Assembly (NCBI GenBank): GCA_964640725.1
Contig: CAZXIJ010000029.1
Span: 1 to 51,110 of the forward strand
DNA: 51,110 nucleotides
Direction: 5' to 3'
Origin: CALHVX01 sp964640725
Lineage (GTDB): Bacteria > Pseudomonadota > Gammaproteobacteria > Pseudomonadales > Azotimanducaceae
In this document: positions 40,902 through 48,959 of the stretch, in pieces
Layout of the letters: each line of letters opens with the position of its first letter
Numbering within the stretch: the first letter of the stretch is position 1
The notes under the pieces: generated by a model
What the model saw: the letters and a program-made list of their open reading frames with translations, nothing else
Told to the model about the DNA's origin: nothing
Databases searched by the model: none
Program-made: the position numbers and the translations under genes

Positions 40902-41387
40902 CTAGACGTCGAACTGGCTGGCGCGTTCGAGCACCGTGTCGCGCAGCCCCTCGCGGTGGGCGCGCAGCGCGGCAAGGACTGTGTGGTCGTGGGTGCCAAG
41001 GATCTGTGCGGCGAGCAGCGCCGCGTTGGTGGCGTTGTCGATAGCGACCGTCGCCACGGGAATTCCGGCGGGCATCTGCACGATCGACAGCAGCGCGTCC
41101 TCGCCTTCGAGTTTGGTGGCGCTGATCGGCACGCCAATCACCGGCAGCAACGACAGAGACGCGATCATCCCCGGCAGGTGGGCCGCGCCGCCGGCGCCCG
41201 CGATGATGACTTTCACCCCGCGTTCCGCAGCGCTGCGCGCGTAGTCATAGAGTCGCTCCGGGGTCCGGTGCGCGCTGACGATGCCCAGCTCGTTGGCGAT
41301 GGACAGCGCTTCCAGCGTGTCCCTCGCGGCCTGCATGATCGGCAGATCGGAAGTACTGCCCATGACGATGCTGATGGGTGCGGTCAC
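40902..41387 (-). CDS. purE: N5-carboxyaminoimidazole ribonucleotide mutase
   Basis: A 161-residue class I PurE that converts N5-CAIR to CAIR in purine synthesis. It has VMGSTSDLP (the usual Trp after Ser-Asp is Leu), the catalytic His in VSAHRTPERL, AGAGGAAHLPGM and VATVAIDNATNAALLAAQIL. Its start overlaps the purK stop (ATGA), so the two-step carboxylation enzymes are translated together. Confidence 0.95.
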   Translation of the reverse strand: MTAPISIVMGSTSDLPIMQAARDTLEALSIANELGIVSAHRTPERLYDYARSAAERGVKVIIAGAGGAAHLPGMIASLSLLPVIGVPISATKLEGEDALLSIVQMPAGIPVATVAIDNATNAALLAAQILGTHDHTVLAALRAHREGLRDTVLERASQFDV

Positions 41388-42646
41388 TTTGCTTGTCCTG
41401 TCGGGAGCGATTGGAGCGGCTGGATGTCTGCGGCGCTGAGGGTGCCATCAGCAAGCCCGGCAAGCAGCGCGTCGATGGCGGCGCGGGCCGCGGCCTGCTC
41501 GGCTCCGGTGGCGGTGATATGCCCCATCTTGCGCAGCGGCGGCGCGCTGGTTTTGCCGTACCAGTGCAGCTGCGCGCCGGCATAGCCGATGACGCCCGGC
41601 GTGCCGCCCAGGAGCGGCTCCGCGGGGTGCCGGCCGGCCAGCAGGTTCTGGGACACGGCGACGGGCGCCCGCCGCGCGACGGAGCCCAGCGGGAGGTCAA
41701 GAACGGCGCGTACGTGCTGTTCGAACTGGGAGCAGCGATTGCCCTCGATGGTGTGGTGGCCGGCGTTGTGTACCCGAGCGGAAATCTCATTGACCAGCAG
41801 CTCGCCGCCTTCTGCGGCAAACAGCTCAACGGCGTAGATGCCGACACCTTCGAGCGCGTCGACCACTCGGCTTGCGAGCTCTGCGGCGTGACGGGCCAGG
41901 GCGGGCGTGACCGGGGCCGGAGCGATCCAGTAGTCCAGACACTGGCCCTCGCTGTCGAAATAGGTGGCTGCCGGGTCGTAGCATCGCACCTCACCGTGCA
42001 GGGATCGGGCAACGATGACGGTCAGTTCCTGCATCCGGGGCACGAACACTTCGAGGTACGACGACCCCGGCCAGAGTTCGGTCAGCGCCGCTTCGCTGCG
42101 TAGAATCTGCACGCCCCGGCCGTCGTAGCCGCCGGTCGCGAGCTTCTGCACCACGGGAAAGCCCAGAGCCGTCAGCTCTGGCCCCGTGCCTGCGGCTGGC
42201 CGGCCGGGCTGCGCCAGGTCCAGGGGCGCGAAGGCCGGGGTCGGAAAGCCCGACTCGGCCAGCCATTGCTTCTGGTGCAGCTTGTTCTGCAGCCGGCGCA
42301 GGACCTTGGCCTGGCGCCGCGTGGCGGCATTGCCGCGCTCGATCAGGCGCTCGAGGGCTGGTGCCGGTATGGCTTCGAAGTCGAAGGTCAGGGTCTGCCC
42401 GGTCGCTGCCTGTGCGCCCAGCCAGTCGGCGTCGGTCAGGGCGTGCTGTTCGTAGCGAGTGGCGCTGTGCCGGGCGGGGCCGTCGGCTTCCGGCGCGATG
42501 ACCAGCGTGTCGGTGTCCAGGTTCCTGGCTGCACTCGCCATCAGGTAAGCCAGCTGGCCGCTCCCCAGAATCGCAAGCGGAGCATCCAGCCCGGCGTTGT
42601 TGCCGGGACCAGACAGATCGGTAGGGACAGTGTCGCTGGGCGACAT
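41384..42646 (-). CDS. purK: N5-carboxyaminoimidazole ribonucleotide synthase
   Basis: A 420-residue ATP-grasp enzyme that carboxylates AIR with ATP and bicarbonate. The N-terminal pre-ATP-grasp fold is LAILGSGQLAYLMASAA, more divergent than the usual GGGQLGRM. The ATP-grasp core has FPVVQKLATGGYDGRGVQ, and the Mg-binding end has YAVELFAAEGGELLVNEISARVHNAGHHTIE. An N-terminal extension of about 20 polar residues (SPSDTVPTDLSGPGNN) precedes the fold. It forms an operon with purE. Confidence 0.93.
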   Translation of the reverse strand: MSPSDTVPTDLSGPGNNAGLDAPLAILGSGQLAYLMASAARNLDTDTLVIAPEADGPARHSATRYEQHALTDADWLGAQAATGQTLTFDFEAIPAPALERLIERGNAATRRQAKVLRRLQNKLHQKQWLAESGFPTPAFAPLDLAQPGRPAAGTGPELTALGFPVVQKLATGGYDGRGVQILRSEAALTELWPGSSYLEVFVPRMQELTVIVARSLHGEVRCYDPAATYFDSEGQCLDYWIAPAPVTPALARHAAELASRVVDALEGVGIYAVELFAAEGGELLVNEISARVHNAGHHTIEGNRCSQFEQHVRAVLDLPLGSVARRAPVAVSQNLLAGRHPAEPLLGGTPGVIGYAGAQLHWYGKTSAPPLRKMGHITATGAEQAAARAAIDALLAGLADGTLSAADIQPLQSLPTGQAK

Positions 42647-43045
42647 GACAAGCTCCCGGGCCGGTGATCCGGCGTCGCAGGGGCCGCGCGGTGCGGCCCG
42701 GATCGCAAAGGCGCTACCTTAGCGACGGCTCGAAGCCCATGCCAGGGGATTTTGGGGACACCTGCCTGCTTCGCTTGACCACCGACCGCCCCAGGGCACC
42801 GGAATTCTCAGCAGATGTAAGCAGATTCCACCAACGTCCGGTCCGTGTAAGCGCGCACTTACATGGATGACCGCTTTGCGCGCAAGGGACGCACAACTGA
42901 TGCGCACTGCCCACAGTCGCGGCTCATGCCGCTCGCTAAGATCTGCTGCTTCACCGCGTGGCTTGCGCGGTCACAGCGCGATTGCGCATGGGGAAGTCCG
43001 CGGCTCCGACCGGCGGCTTCGCGAGATGATCCAGGAGTAAATCTA
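42647..43045. other. 399-base intergenic region upstream of purK and the coiled-coil gene
   Basis: I see no convincing gene here. It holds a GC hairpin GGGCCGC-GCGGT-GCGGCCC at 42681-42699, about 35 bases before purK on its 5' side, which could be a leader structure. A dyad TGTAAG-CGCGCA-CTTACA lies at 42846-42863 and a palindrome TTGCGCGCAA at 42876-42885. No classical PurR box is seen. Promoters for both divergent genes should lie here but none is clear. Confidence 0.4.
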
Positions 43046-43570
43046 ATGCCTAACGTTGAGCGGGAATACTATCGGGACGGCGAGCCCAGACTCGCTGTCC
43101 TCAAGCGGACGGATCCAGAGAAGTTCGCGCACATTCGCCAGCTCCTGATTGGCGAAGAGATCGACGCGCTTCGCGACGAGATGAACAAACAGCATGCGAT
43201 GCTGGCCTCGCGCTTCGAAGCGCACGTGCGGCAAACCCAGCAACGGTTTGCGCAGGTCCGCGATAACTTCGCCAAGGTGCAGAAGTTCCTGGCGGCCCAC
43301 GGCAGCAGTGACGAGGCCGCGGAGCGGCGGATTTCGGCGTTTTTTCGGGCCGAGATGGCGAAGACGGAGTTCGCCCTGGAGCGGGTTGTCACTGAATCAG
43401 TCGACGAGAGTCATCAGGTGCTGGGCCGCCGTATCGAGGAAACCAATCGCGCCCTGCAGGCGCGGGCACGCCGGGATCTGCAGCAGGCACGAGACAACAC
43501 CGTGAGCAAGCAGACCTTTGCCGCCGCGCTGAAGCAGATTGCGACGCATATCGAGAACATCAAGCGCTAG
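43046..43570 (+). CDS. Coiled-coil protein related to the small-GTPase island adaptor
   Basis: A 174-residue soluble protein. After a polar N-terminus (EREYYRDGEPRLAVLKRTDPE) comes FAHIRQLLIGEEIDALRDEM, then long amphipathic helices rich in Gln, Arg and Glu, and the end KQTFAAALKQIATHIEN. Both the IRxLLxG segment and the C-terminal LKxIAxxxEN segment match the coiled-coil protein at 18.2 kb, so the two are members of one family. AGGAG (43033-43037) eight bases before ATG 43046 fixes the start; a longer frame upstream looks non-coding. It stands alone, 25 kb from the GTPase gene. Confidence 0.8.
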   Translation: MPNVEREYYRDGEPRLAVLKRTDPEKFAHIRQLLIGEEIDALRDEMNKQHAMLASRFEAHVRQTQQRFAQVRDNFAKVQKFLAAHGSSDEAAERRISAFFRAEMAKTEFALERVVTESVDESHQVLGRRIEETNRALQARARRDLQQARDNTVSKQTFAAALKQIATHIENIKR

Positions 43571-43609
43571 CCGCGCACCGCTAGCCGCGCACCGCTAGCC
43601 GCGCACCGC
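43568..43609. repeat. 14-base tandem repeat, three copies plus a partial
   Basis: The unit TAGCCGCGCACCGC repeats at 43568, 43582 and 43596, then TGGCCGCGCACC. The first TAG is the stop codon of the coiled-coil gene. The array fills the 62-base junction between two convergent genes. Confidence 0.85.
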
Positions 43610-43632
43610 TGGCCGCGCACCAACCATACGGT

Positions 43633-44322
43633 TCAGAATGGTTTGGTTGCACCCAGAAAGGCAACGCCCGCGATGCCGATCCAGTACAGGTAGGCCAGCT
43701 TGCGGCCGGTGCCGATGGAGCGCTCCAGAGTCCCTTCGGCCGCGACCCTGGCTTCGGCCTCGATGTCCGGCGCTTCCAGCTGCGCGAACAGCGCCGTCCA
43801 CTCGCGCATGATGAAGCGCAGCTGCAGCCCGATCACGAGCAGCAAGGCGTAGATCAACAGCTTGGCTGAAAACCAGCCGTGCACTTCCAGAAACGGCCCG
43901 TCGCCGGCCAGGGACGAAAGGGCAGCGATCGCAAGGACCGGGATCAAAACGAAACGGATGCGTTCGTCGTAAATCGACAGGCGCACGCCGGCCGGGGTCT
44001 CCCGGCGAATGAACGCCATCCAGGTCAGGCTCAGCCACAGGGCGAACAGCACCCAGAGCGCCACCAGATAGCCGCCGCCAAAGGGGTGAATGCCCCACAG
44101 GAAGCCCATGTGCAGGCCCAGGGGCAGGAGCATGATGATGCCCGTGCGCGCCAGAATGTCGATGCGGTACGCCGTCTCCATATGCCGGCGCCGCTCGGCC
44201 AGACTCAGCTCGCGGTTGATGACGTTGTAGGACGTCTGAAACACGCCCCATTCGCCGCCCAGCCAGTACACCATGGCCAGGATGTGCAGCCAGCGGATGA
44301 CGGCCAGTTCGGTAATCCCCAT
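43633..44322 (-). CDS. Multi-pass membrane protein downstream of the cbb3 operon
   Basis: A 229-residue integral membrane protein with five to six hydrophobic segments: VIRWLHILAMVYWLGGEWGVF, TGIIMLLPLGLHMGFLW, YLVALWVLFALWLSLTWMAF, VLIPVLAIAALSSLAG, KLLIYALLLVIGLQLRF and a final YLYWIGIAGVAFLG. His residues sit in the first and second segments (WLHILAM, GLHMGF), reminiscent of CopD- or DUF2269-like proteins, but I cannot assign a family. It follows the Yip1-family gene by 20 bases on the same strand, so it is likely the last gene of the oxidase operon. A role in copper or heme handling is only a guess from context. Confidence 0.75.
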   Translation of the reverse strand: MGITELAVIRWLHILAMVYWLGGEWGVFQTSYNVINRELSLAERRRHMETAYRIDILARTGIIMLLPLGLHMGFLWGIHPFGGGYLVALWVLFALWLSLTWMAFIRRETPAGVRLSIYDERIRFVLIPVLAIAALSSLAGDGPFLEVHGWFSAKLLIYALLLVIGLQLRFIMREWTALFAQLEAPDIEAEARVAAEGTLERSIGTGRKLAYLYWIGIAGVAFLGATKPF

Positions 44323-44342
44323 GGCTGCTCTCCCGGTTCAGA

Positions 44343-44945
44343 TCAGTAGGTGTATTCCGGTGCCGGTCCGAATTCCCATAACAGTGCGGTGGCCGTCAGC
44401 ACGCCGACGAAGGCCACCAGCGCCACGGCAAACAGCGCGCTTGCGTACAGAAAGCCGCGATCCGTTTCGACCTGCATCATCGGGCCGACGCCGAGGTACA
44501 GGAGGTAGATGCTGTAGCAGGCCACGGCGATGCCGATAGAAATATCCAGCCACAACAGCGGGAACAGCCCGATCACGCCAGAGACAAAGAAGGGCGTAGC
44601 GGTGAAGCTGATCAGCCCAACGCCGGCGGCCAGGGAGCCTGCCTCGCCGTAGACCTGCGACATCCAGCGCACCATAAAGCCCATGAACAAAATGCCGGTG
44701 ACCATGGCGGCAAAGAACAGCACGCACAGCGGCAGCGCGCTGTCTGCGGTCAGCCGCATGGCTTCGCCGCCGACCAGCCAACCCGTTTGGGTGACGCCGA
44801 AGTACCAGCACAAAGGCGGGATCAACGCCAGCGGCAGGGTCTGCGTCAGCAGCACCGCGGGCAACGAGTGCTCGGCCGCGGCGATCTGCGGCCAGGTTTT
44901 TCGGGGCATCAGCAACAGCTGCAGAGCCTGAATCAGGGGTTTCAT
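44343..44945 (-). CDS. Yip1-family membrane protein
   Basis: A 200-residue protein with five TM helices: SLPAVLLTQTLPLALIPPLCW, ALPLCVLFFAAMVTGILFMGF, VGLISFTATPFFVSGVIGLF, ISIGIAVACYSIYLLYLGV and a C-terminal helix. The N-terminal LLMPRKTWPQIAAAE (arched helix before TM1) and YLLYLGVGPMMQ are typical of the bacterial Yip1/YIPF family. Its start overlaps the ccoS stop (ATGA), placing it firmly in the oxidase assembly operon. The function is unknown; a role in cytochrome oxidase assembly is inferred from position. Confidence 0.84.
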   Translation of the reverse strand: MKPLIQALQLLLMPRKTWPQIAAAEHSLPAVLLTQTLPLALIPPLCWYFGVTQTGWLVGGEAMRLTADSALPLCVLFFAAMVTGILFMGFMVRWMSQVYGEAGSLAAGVGLISFTATPFFVSGVIGLFPLLWLDISIGIAVACYSIYLLYLGVGPMMQVETDRGFLYASALFAVALVAFVGVLTATALLWEFGPAPEYTY

Positions 44946-45094
44946 GACTGGGCGTCCTCCGGGGTATCCAGGGTTGTCAGGTCCTGGCGGTCCAGGTCTT
45001 CGAACTGGTCGTGATCGACAGCCCAGCTAAAAAACCACAGGGCCGCGCTGACCAGCAGGATCGAAAGGGGAATCAGGAGCGCTAGGATTTCCAT
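44942..45094 (-). CDS. ccoS: cbb3-type oxidase assembly protein CcoS
   Basis: A 50-residue single-TM protein: LALLIPLSILLVSAALWFFSWAV then acidic DHDQFEDLD. This is the standard CcoS layout, required for heme/copper insertion into cbb3 oxidase. Its ATG (45094) overlaps the ccoI stop and its stop overlaps the Yip1 start. Confidence 0.94.
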   Translation of the reverse strand: MEILALLIPLSILLVSAALWFFSWAVDHDQFEDLDRQDLTTLDTPEDAQS

Positions 45095-47250
45095 CAGGAC
45101 GCGGTTCCGATCGTTGAAAGTAGGACCGGCGCTCTTGCCTGCGGGCGTGCGGGCGCGCTGAGCAGCCGGGTGGCGTTGAGCAGTACCAGCACCGAGCTGG
45201 TGGCCATGCCGATTGCTGCGAGCCAGGGCGGCATCAGCCCGGCCATCGCGCTGGGGATCGCGATGAGGTTGTAGGCCGTTGCCCACAGCAGGTTCTGCAC
45301 GATCACGCGACGGCAGCGGCGGCTCGTTTCGAACAGGTCCGCCAGCGGCGCCAGGCGGCTGCTCAGCAGCGTCGCATCTGCCTGGGAACGGACCAGATCG
45401 CTGGTCTCCAGGGTCGCCACTGCGATGTCGGCGGCTGCGAAGGCGGGCCCGTCGTTGATGCCGTCGCCGACAAACAGCGCGCGATCCTTCGCGCCCCGGC
45501 GGGCCTCAAGGTGAGCGAGCTTTTGCTCCGGGCTGAGCCCTGCAACCCAACGCATCTTCAGGGGCGCGGCAAGGGTCCGGCAGGCCTCTTCCCGGTCGCC
45601 GCTGAGCAGTGTGATCTCGACGCCCTGCCGGCGCAGCCGCTCAATCGTCTCGGCCAGATCGGCGCGGGGCGGCGATCCGAGCTCGTAGCAGGCGAGCGGC
45701 CGTCCGGCGACGGCGAGGTAAATGCCAGTTGCCGAACGCTGCGGGTCCAGGCCGCAAAAGTCCGCCTGGCCCATGCGCACTTCCTGGCCGTCAAAGGTGC
45801 CGCGGATACCCTGGCCGGTCACGGTCTCGACATCGGTCAGCGCAAGGGCCGGTTGCCGGTCTGCACCGGCGGTGGCAAAGGCGCGCGCGATGGGGTGCGT
45901 GCTGTGGGCCTGCAGGGCGCGCGCCAGCGCCAGACACTCGGGCGCCGTCCACTCGGCCAGCAGCGCCGCGTGCCGGATCGACAGCGTGGGCAGTGTGAGC
46001 GTGCCGGTTTTGTCGAAGTACAGTTGCGTGATGCGCGGGGCTTGCTCCAGCACCGCGCTGTCGGTCAGCAGCAGTCCCTGACGACGCAGGTTAGCCATGC
46101 TGGCCGACAGCGCCGCGGGCACGGCCAGGGCCAGGGCGCAGGGGCAGCTCACAATCAATACGGCAAGGCCTGCCTGCAGAGGGGCGGCGGCGCCGAGCAG
46201 GGTCCATGCTGCGGTGGTCAGTGCCGCCAGCGTTAGCACCACCGGCACGAACACGCCGGCGACCCGGTCCGCCAACCGCGCCAGCGGCGAGCGCGACAGG
46301 GCCACCTGTTCCCCCAGCCGGTGGATTTGCGCCGCGCGGCTGCGGTCTGCGGGGGCCAGCGCTCGACACTCAAAGCGGGCACCGCGGTTGTAGGTCCCGG
46401 CAAAGAGCGACTCGCCCTGGTGCCGGGTGATCCAGTCTGCCTCTCCGGTCAGCGCCGCCTCGTCCAGCTGTGCCTTTGCGTCGGTCAGCTCGGCGTCGAC
46501 GGGCAGCGCCGCGCCCTCTTCAATGCGCAGCCGGTCCCCGGGGACGATGGCTGCCACCGGTGCTGCGGCCCAGTCCTGGCCGTTCCAGCGAGAGACTGTG
46601 TCGGCCGGCGCGGCAAAGCGCTCGTCATCGGTGCTGATGGCTGACTTCAGGGCACCGTCGACGTGCCGGGCGACGAGCATTAAAAAGGTGAACATCGCGA
46701 CGCTGTCGAAGTACAGGTGCGCTGTGCCGGTCATAAGGTTCCAGACGCTGACCCCGAAAGAGATCGCGATCGCCAGGGCGATGGGCACGTCCATGTTGAT
46801 GCCCTGACGCAGGCTCGCCAGGGCGCTGCGATAAAACGGCACCGCGGCGTACAGCGCGATCGGCAGGCAGAACACCAGCAACGCCCAGCGCAGCAGCATG
46901 CGCGTGCCGGCATCCATGCCCCAGTGGTCGCCGAAATAGATGGCGGTGGTCGCCATCATGACCTGCATCATGCAGATCCCGGAAACGCCCAGCCGCTTGA
47001 GCTGGGCGCGGCGCGCCGCCTTGCCGTCGCGCGCCGCCTGCCGGGCCAGCCGCGGGTGAAAGCCCAGGGCCTCGATGGCCGCGAGCAGCTGGAAGTCGCC
47101 GTCGGGCTGGTTGTGCTGAACGTGCACCTGGCGGCGCACGGGATTCACCTCCATGCCCTGCACGAACGACAAGCCGTCCAGCGCCCCGCGAATTTTGCGC
47201 ACGCAGGCGGCGCAGTGCATGTCGTCGATGGCGATGGCTGTGCTGCTCAT
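45094..47250 (-). CDS. ccoI: Copper-exporting P-type ATPase CcoI (FixI)
   Basis: A 718-residue P1B ATPase that moves copper to the periplasm for the binuclear centre of cbb3 oxidase. The N-terminal metal-binding domain has DDMHCAACV. The membrane metal site SCPCALALAVP (CPC), phosphorylation motif FDKTGTLTLP, HP motif in STHPIARA, and hinge GDGINDGPAF are all present. Length and motif order are normal. It overlaps ccoH upstream and ccoS downstream by one to four bases. Confidence 0.96.
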   Translation of the reverse strand: MSSTAIAIDDMHCAACVRKIRGALDGLSFVQGMEVNPVRRQVHVQHNQPDGDFQLLAAIEALGFHPRLARQAARDGKAARRAQLKRLGVSGICMMQVMMATTAIYFGDHWGMDAGTRMLLRWALLVFCLPIALYAAVPFYRSALASLRQGINMDVPIALAIAISFGVSVWNLMTGTAHLYFDSVAMFTFLMLVARHVDGALKSAISTDDERFAAPADTVSRWNGQDWAAAPVAAIVPGDRLRIEEGAALPVDAELTDAKAQLDEAALTGEADWITRHQGESLFAGTYNRGARFECRALAPADRSRAAQIHRLGEQVALSRSPLARLADRVAGVFVPVVLTLAALTTAAWTLLGAAAPLQAGLAVLIVSCPCALALAVPAALSASMANLRRQGLLLTDSAVLEQAPRITQLYFDKTGTLTLPTLSIRHAALLAEWTAPECLALARALQAHSTHPIARAFATAGADRQPALALTDVETVTGQGIRGTFDGQEVRMGQADFCGLDPQRSATGIYLAVAGRPLACYELGSPPRADLAETIERLRRQGVEITLLSGDREEACRTLAAPLKMRWVAGLSPEQKLAHLEARRGAKDRALFVGDGINDGPAFAAADIAVATLETSDLVRSQADATLLSSRLAPLADLFETSRRCRRVIVQNLLWATAYNLIAIPSAMAGLMPPWLAAIGMATSSVLVLLNATRLLSAPARPQARAPVLLSTIGTAS

Positions 47251-47471
47251 GCGTCCGGCCCCCCGCGCCAGCTGGTCTTCGACATGGGCGCTGGCGGCGA
47301 GCCCTCGGGAACGAGCTCTGGCTCGGCCTGGGGCAGGGCTTCCGGAGCGGTCCAGAGGGCGATGCCGAGCAGCGCCATGCTCAGCACGATCGCCGCAATC
47401 GGCACGCCGACAGCAACAAAGAATGCGGCCGGTTTGCGCTGCCGCTGTGTGTCCTGCAGCCGAGCCCTCAT
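47247..47471 (-). CDS. ccoH: Short CcoH/FixH-like protein
   Basis: A 74-residue protein with one TM helix (FFVAVGVPIAAIVLSMALLGIALW) and a Pro/Glu-rich tail. It occupies the conserved ccoH slot between ccoG and ccoI with four-base overlaps on both sides. Standard CcoH/FixH proteins are about 150 residues with a periplasmic beta domain; here only the anchor remains. Symbol and function are assigned by position, so treat them as tentative. Confidence 0.6.
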   Translation of the reverse strand: MRARLQDTQRQRKPAAFFVAVGVPIAAIVLSMALLGIALWTAPEALPQAEPELVPEGSPPAPMSKTSWRGGPDA

Positions 47472-48859
47472 GATGCCGGCCCGAAGAACGTGGTTTCTTC
47501 CTGCTCGCAGCGCTGTCGGCTGCGGCCGTCCTGCTGCACGCAGACTTCGATCTGCACCGGTTGCGCGGCGGGTCCGCTGTGGCCCGCCATGAGCAGACTG
47601 ATGTCGTAGTGCATGGCGCTGCGCCCGGCCAGGGGCTGCAGTGGCGGCGCGGCGAGCGTCACCTCGGCGGGCGTGATGACTCGCGCTGTCAGCGTCATGG
47701 GCGCGGCGCTCTTGTTGGCCACTTTCAGGTCGAAGTGGTTGCGTATCGTGCCGCTAGCGTCAGCCTGATGCAGCGCGCCGCGCTCACGGGTCAGCTCGAA
47801 GCTGAAGGGGGCTCTGGTAATCACCGCGCCCAGGAGCAGCGTGCACATCAGGCTGGTCGCCACAGCGTAGCCGACGCTTCGGGGCCGGAACCAGCGAGTC
47901 GTACCGCCGGCCAGAGCGCGCTCGGTGCTGTAGCGGATCAGGCCGGATGCCAGGTTCAGCTTCTGCATGACCTGGTTGCAGGCGTCGATGCAGTGCGCGC
48001 AGCCGATGCACTCGTACTGCAGCCCATCGCGAATGTCGATGCCCGTCGGGCAGACCTGCACGCACAGGCTGCAGTCCACGCAGTCGCCAGCGGTGCCTTG
48101 CGAGCCTGCCTCAGCGAGAGCGGCCGCCTGGCGTTTTCGGCCCAGCCCGCGCGGTTCCCCGCGGGCCGCATCGTAGGTCACCACCAGCGAGTCCGTATCG
48201 ATCATGGCGGCCTGGAAGCGCGCGTAGGGACACATGTAGGTGCAGACCTGCTCGCGCAGCCAGCCCGCGTTGATGTAGGTCGCCAGGGTAAAGAACGCTA
48301 CCCAGAACAGGGCCCAGCCGCCAGCCTGGCCCTGCAGCAGCGTAAGGGTCAGGGGCCGGATCGGCGTGAAGTAACCCACGAAGGTCAGGCCCGTCAGCAG
48401 CGCGACGCCCAGCCACAGCAGGTGTTTGGTGCTGCGCCGGGCCGCCTTGTTCAGGCTCATGGGCGCCTGGTCCAGGCGAATCCGCTGGTTGCGCGAGCCT
48501 TCGCAGAGCTGCTCGACCCACATGTAGATGGCCGTCCAGACCGTTTGCGGACAGGTGTAGCCACACCACAGGCGGCCCACAATCGTCGTCACAGTGAACA
48601 GCCCGAACGCCGCAATGATCAGCAGCCATCCGAGCAGCCACAGGTCCTCGGGCCAGAAGGTCATGCTAAAGATATGAAACTGCCGCGCCGGCAGGTCGAA
48701 CAGCACGGCCTGGCGCCCGTCCCAGTTGAGCCAGGGCAGCAGGGCGTAACCGAGCAGCAGCGGCCAGCCGGTAAAAAAGCGCAGCCGCTGATAGAAGCCC
48801 CCCACGAAGCGGGTGAATATTTTCTCCCGCCGCTGATAGAGGTCGATCGGTGCAAACCC
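47468..48859 (-). CDS. ccoG: cbb3 oxidase accessory iron-sulfur protein CcoG (partial, N-terminus in gap)
   Basis: 463 residues remain. CcoG/RdxA reduces copper(II) for cbb3 assembly. There are TM segments around WPLLLGYALLPWL and WLLGWLLIIAAFGLF, the CXXXC motif GRLWCGYTCPQTVWT, and two ferredoxin clusters CVDCSLCVQVCP and CIGCAHCIDACN. A C-terminal immunoglobulin-like domain follows (LKVANKSAAPMTLTARVI). The first few dozen residues are lost in the N gap. The frame appears fused to ccoP only because the Ns contain no stop. Confidence 0.93.
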   Translation of the reverse strand, partial: GFAPIDLYQRREKIFTRFVGGFYQRLRFFTGWPLLLGYALLPWLNWDGRQAVLFDLPARQFHIFSMTFWPEDLWLLGWLLIIAAFGLFTVTTIVGRLWCGYTCPQTVWTAIYMWVEQLCEGSRNQRIRLDQAPMSLNKAARRSTKHLLWLGVALLTGLTFVGYFTPIRPLTLTLLQGQAGGWALFWVAFFTLATYINAGWLREQVCTYMCPYARFQAAMIDTDSLVVTYDAARGEPRGLGRKRQAAALAEAGSQGTAGDCVDCSLCVQVCPTGIDIRDGLQYECIGCAHCIDACNQVMQKLNLASGLIRYSTERALAGGTTRWFRPRSVGYAVATSLMCTLLLGAVITRAPFSFELTRERGALHQADASGTIRNHFDLKVANKSAAPMTLTARVITPAEVTLAAPPLQPLAGRSAMHYDISLLMAGHSGPAAQPVQIEVCVQQDGRSRQRCEQEETTFFGPAS

Positions 48860-48959
48860 NNNNNNNNNNNNNNNNNNNNNNNNNNNNNNNNNNNNNNNNN
48901 NNNNNNNNNNNNNNNNNNNNNNNNNNNNNNNNNNNNNNNNNNNNNNNNNNNNNNNNNNN
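48860..48959. other. 100-N assembly gap between ccoP and ccoG
   Basis: Unlike the gap at 12.9 kb, the flanks share no overlap. The second heme-binding domain of CcoP and the N-terminus of CcoG are both missing, so the real gap must exceed 100 bases, probably a few hundred. Confidence 0.85.

Noticed and set aside
42664..42914. Small open frames upstream of the 43.0 kb coiled-coil gene
   Set aside because: Arg/Ser-rich translations, several overlapping on both strands, no ribosome site and no family resemblance.
43568..43609. CRISPR-like repeat array
   Set aside because: The 14-base units are directly abutting with no spacers.
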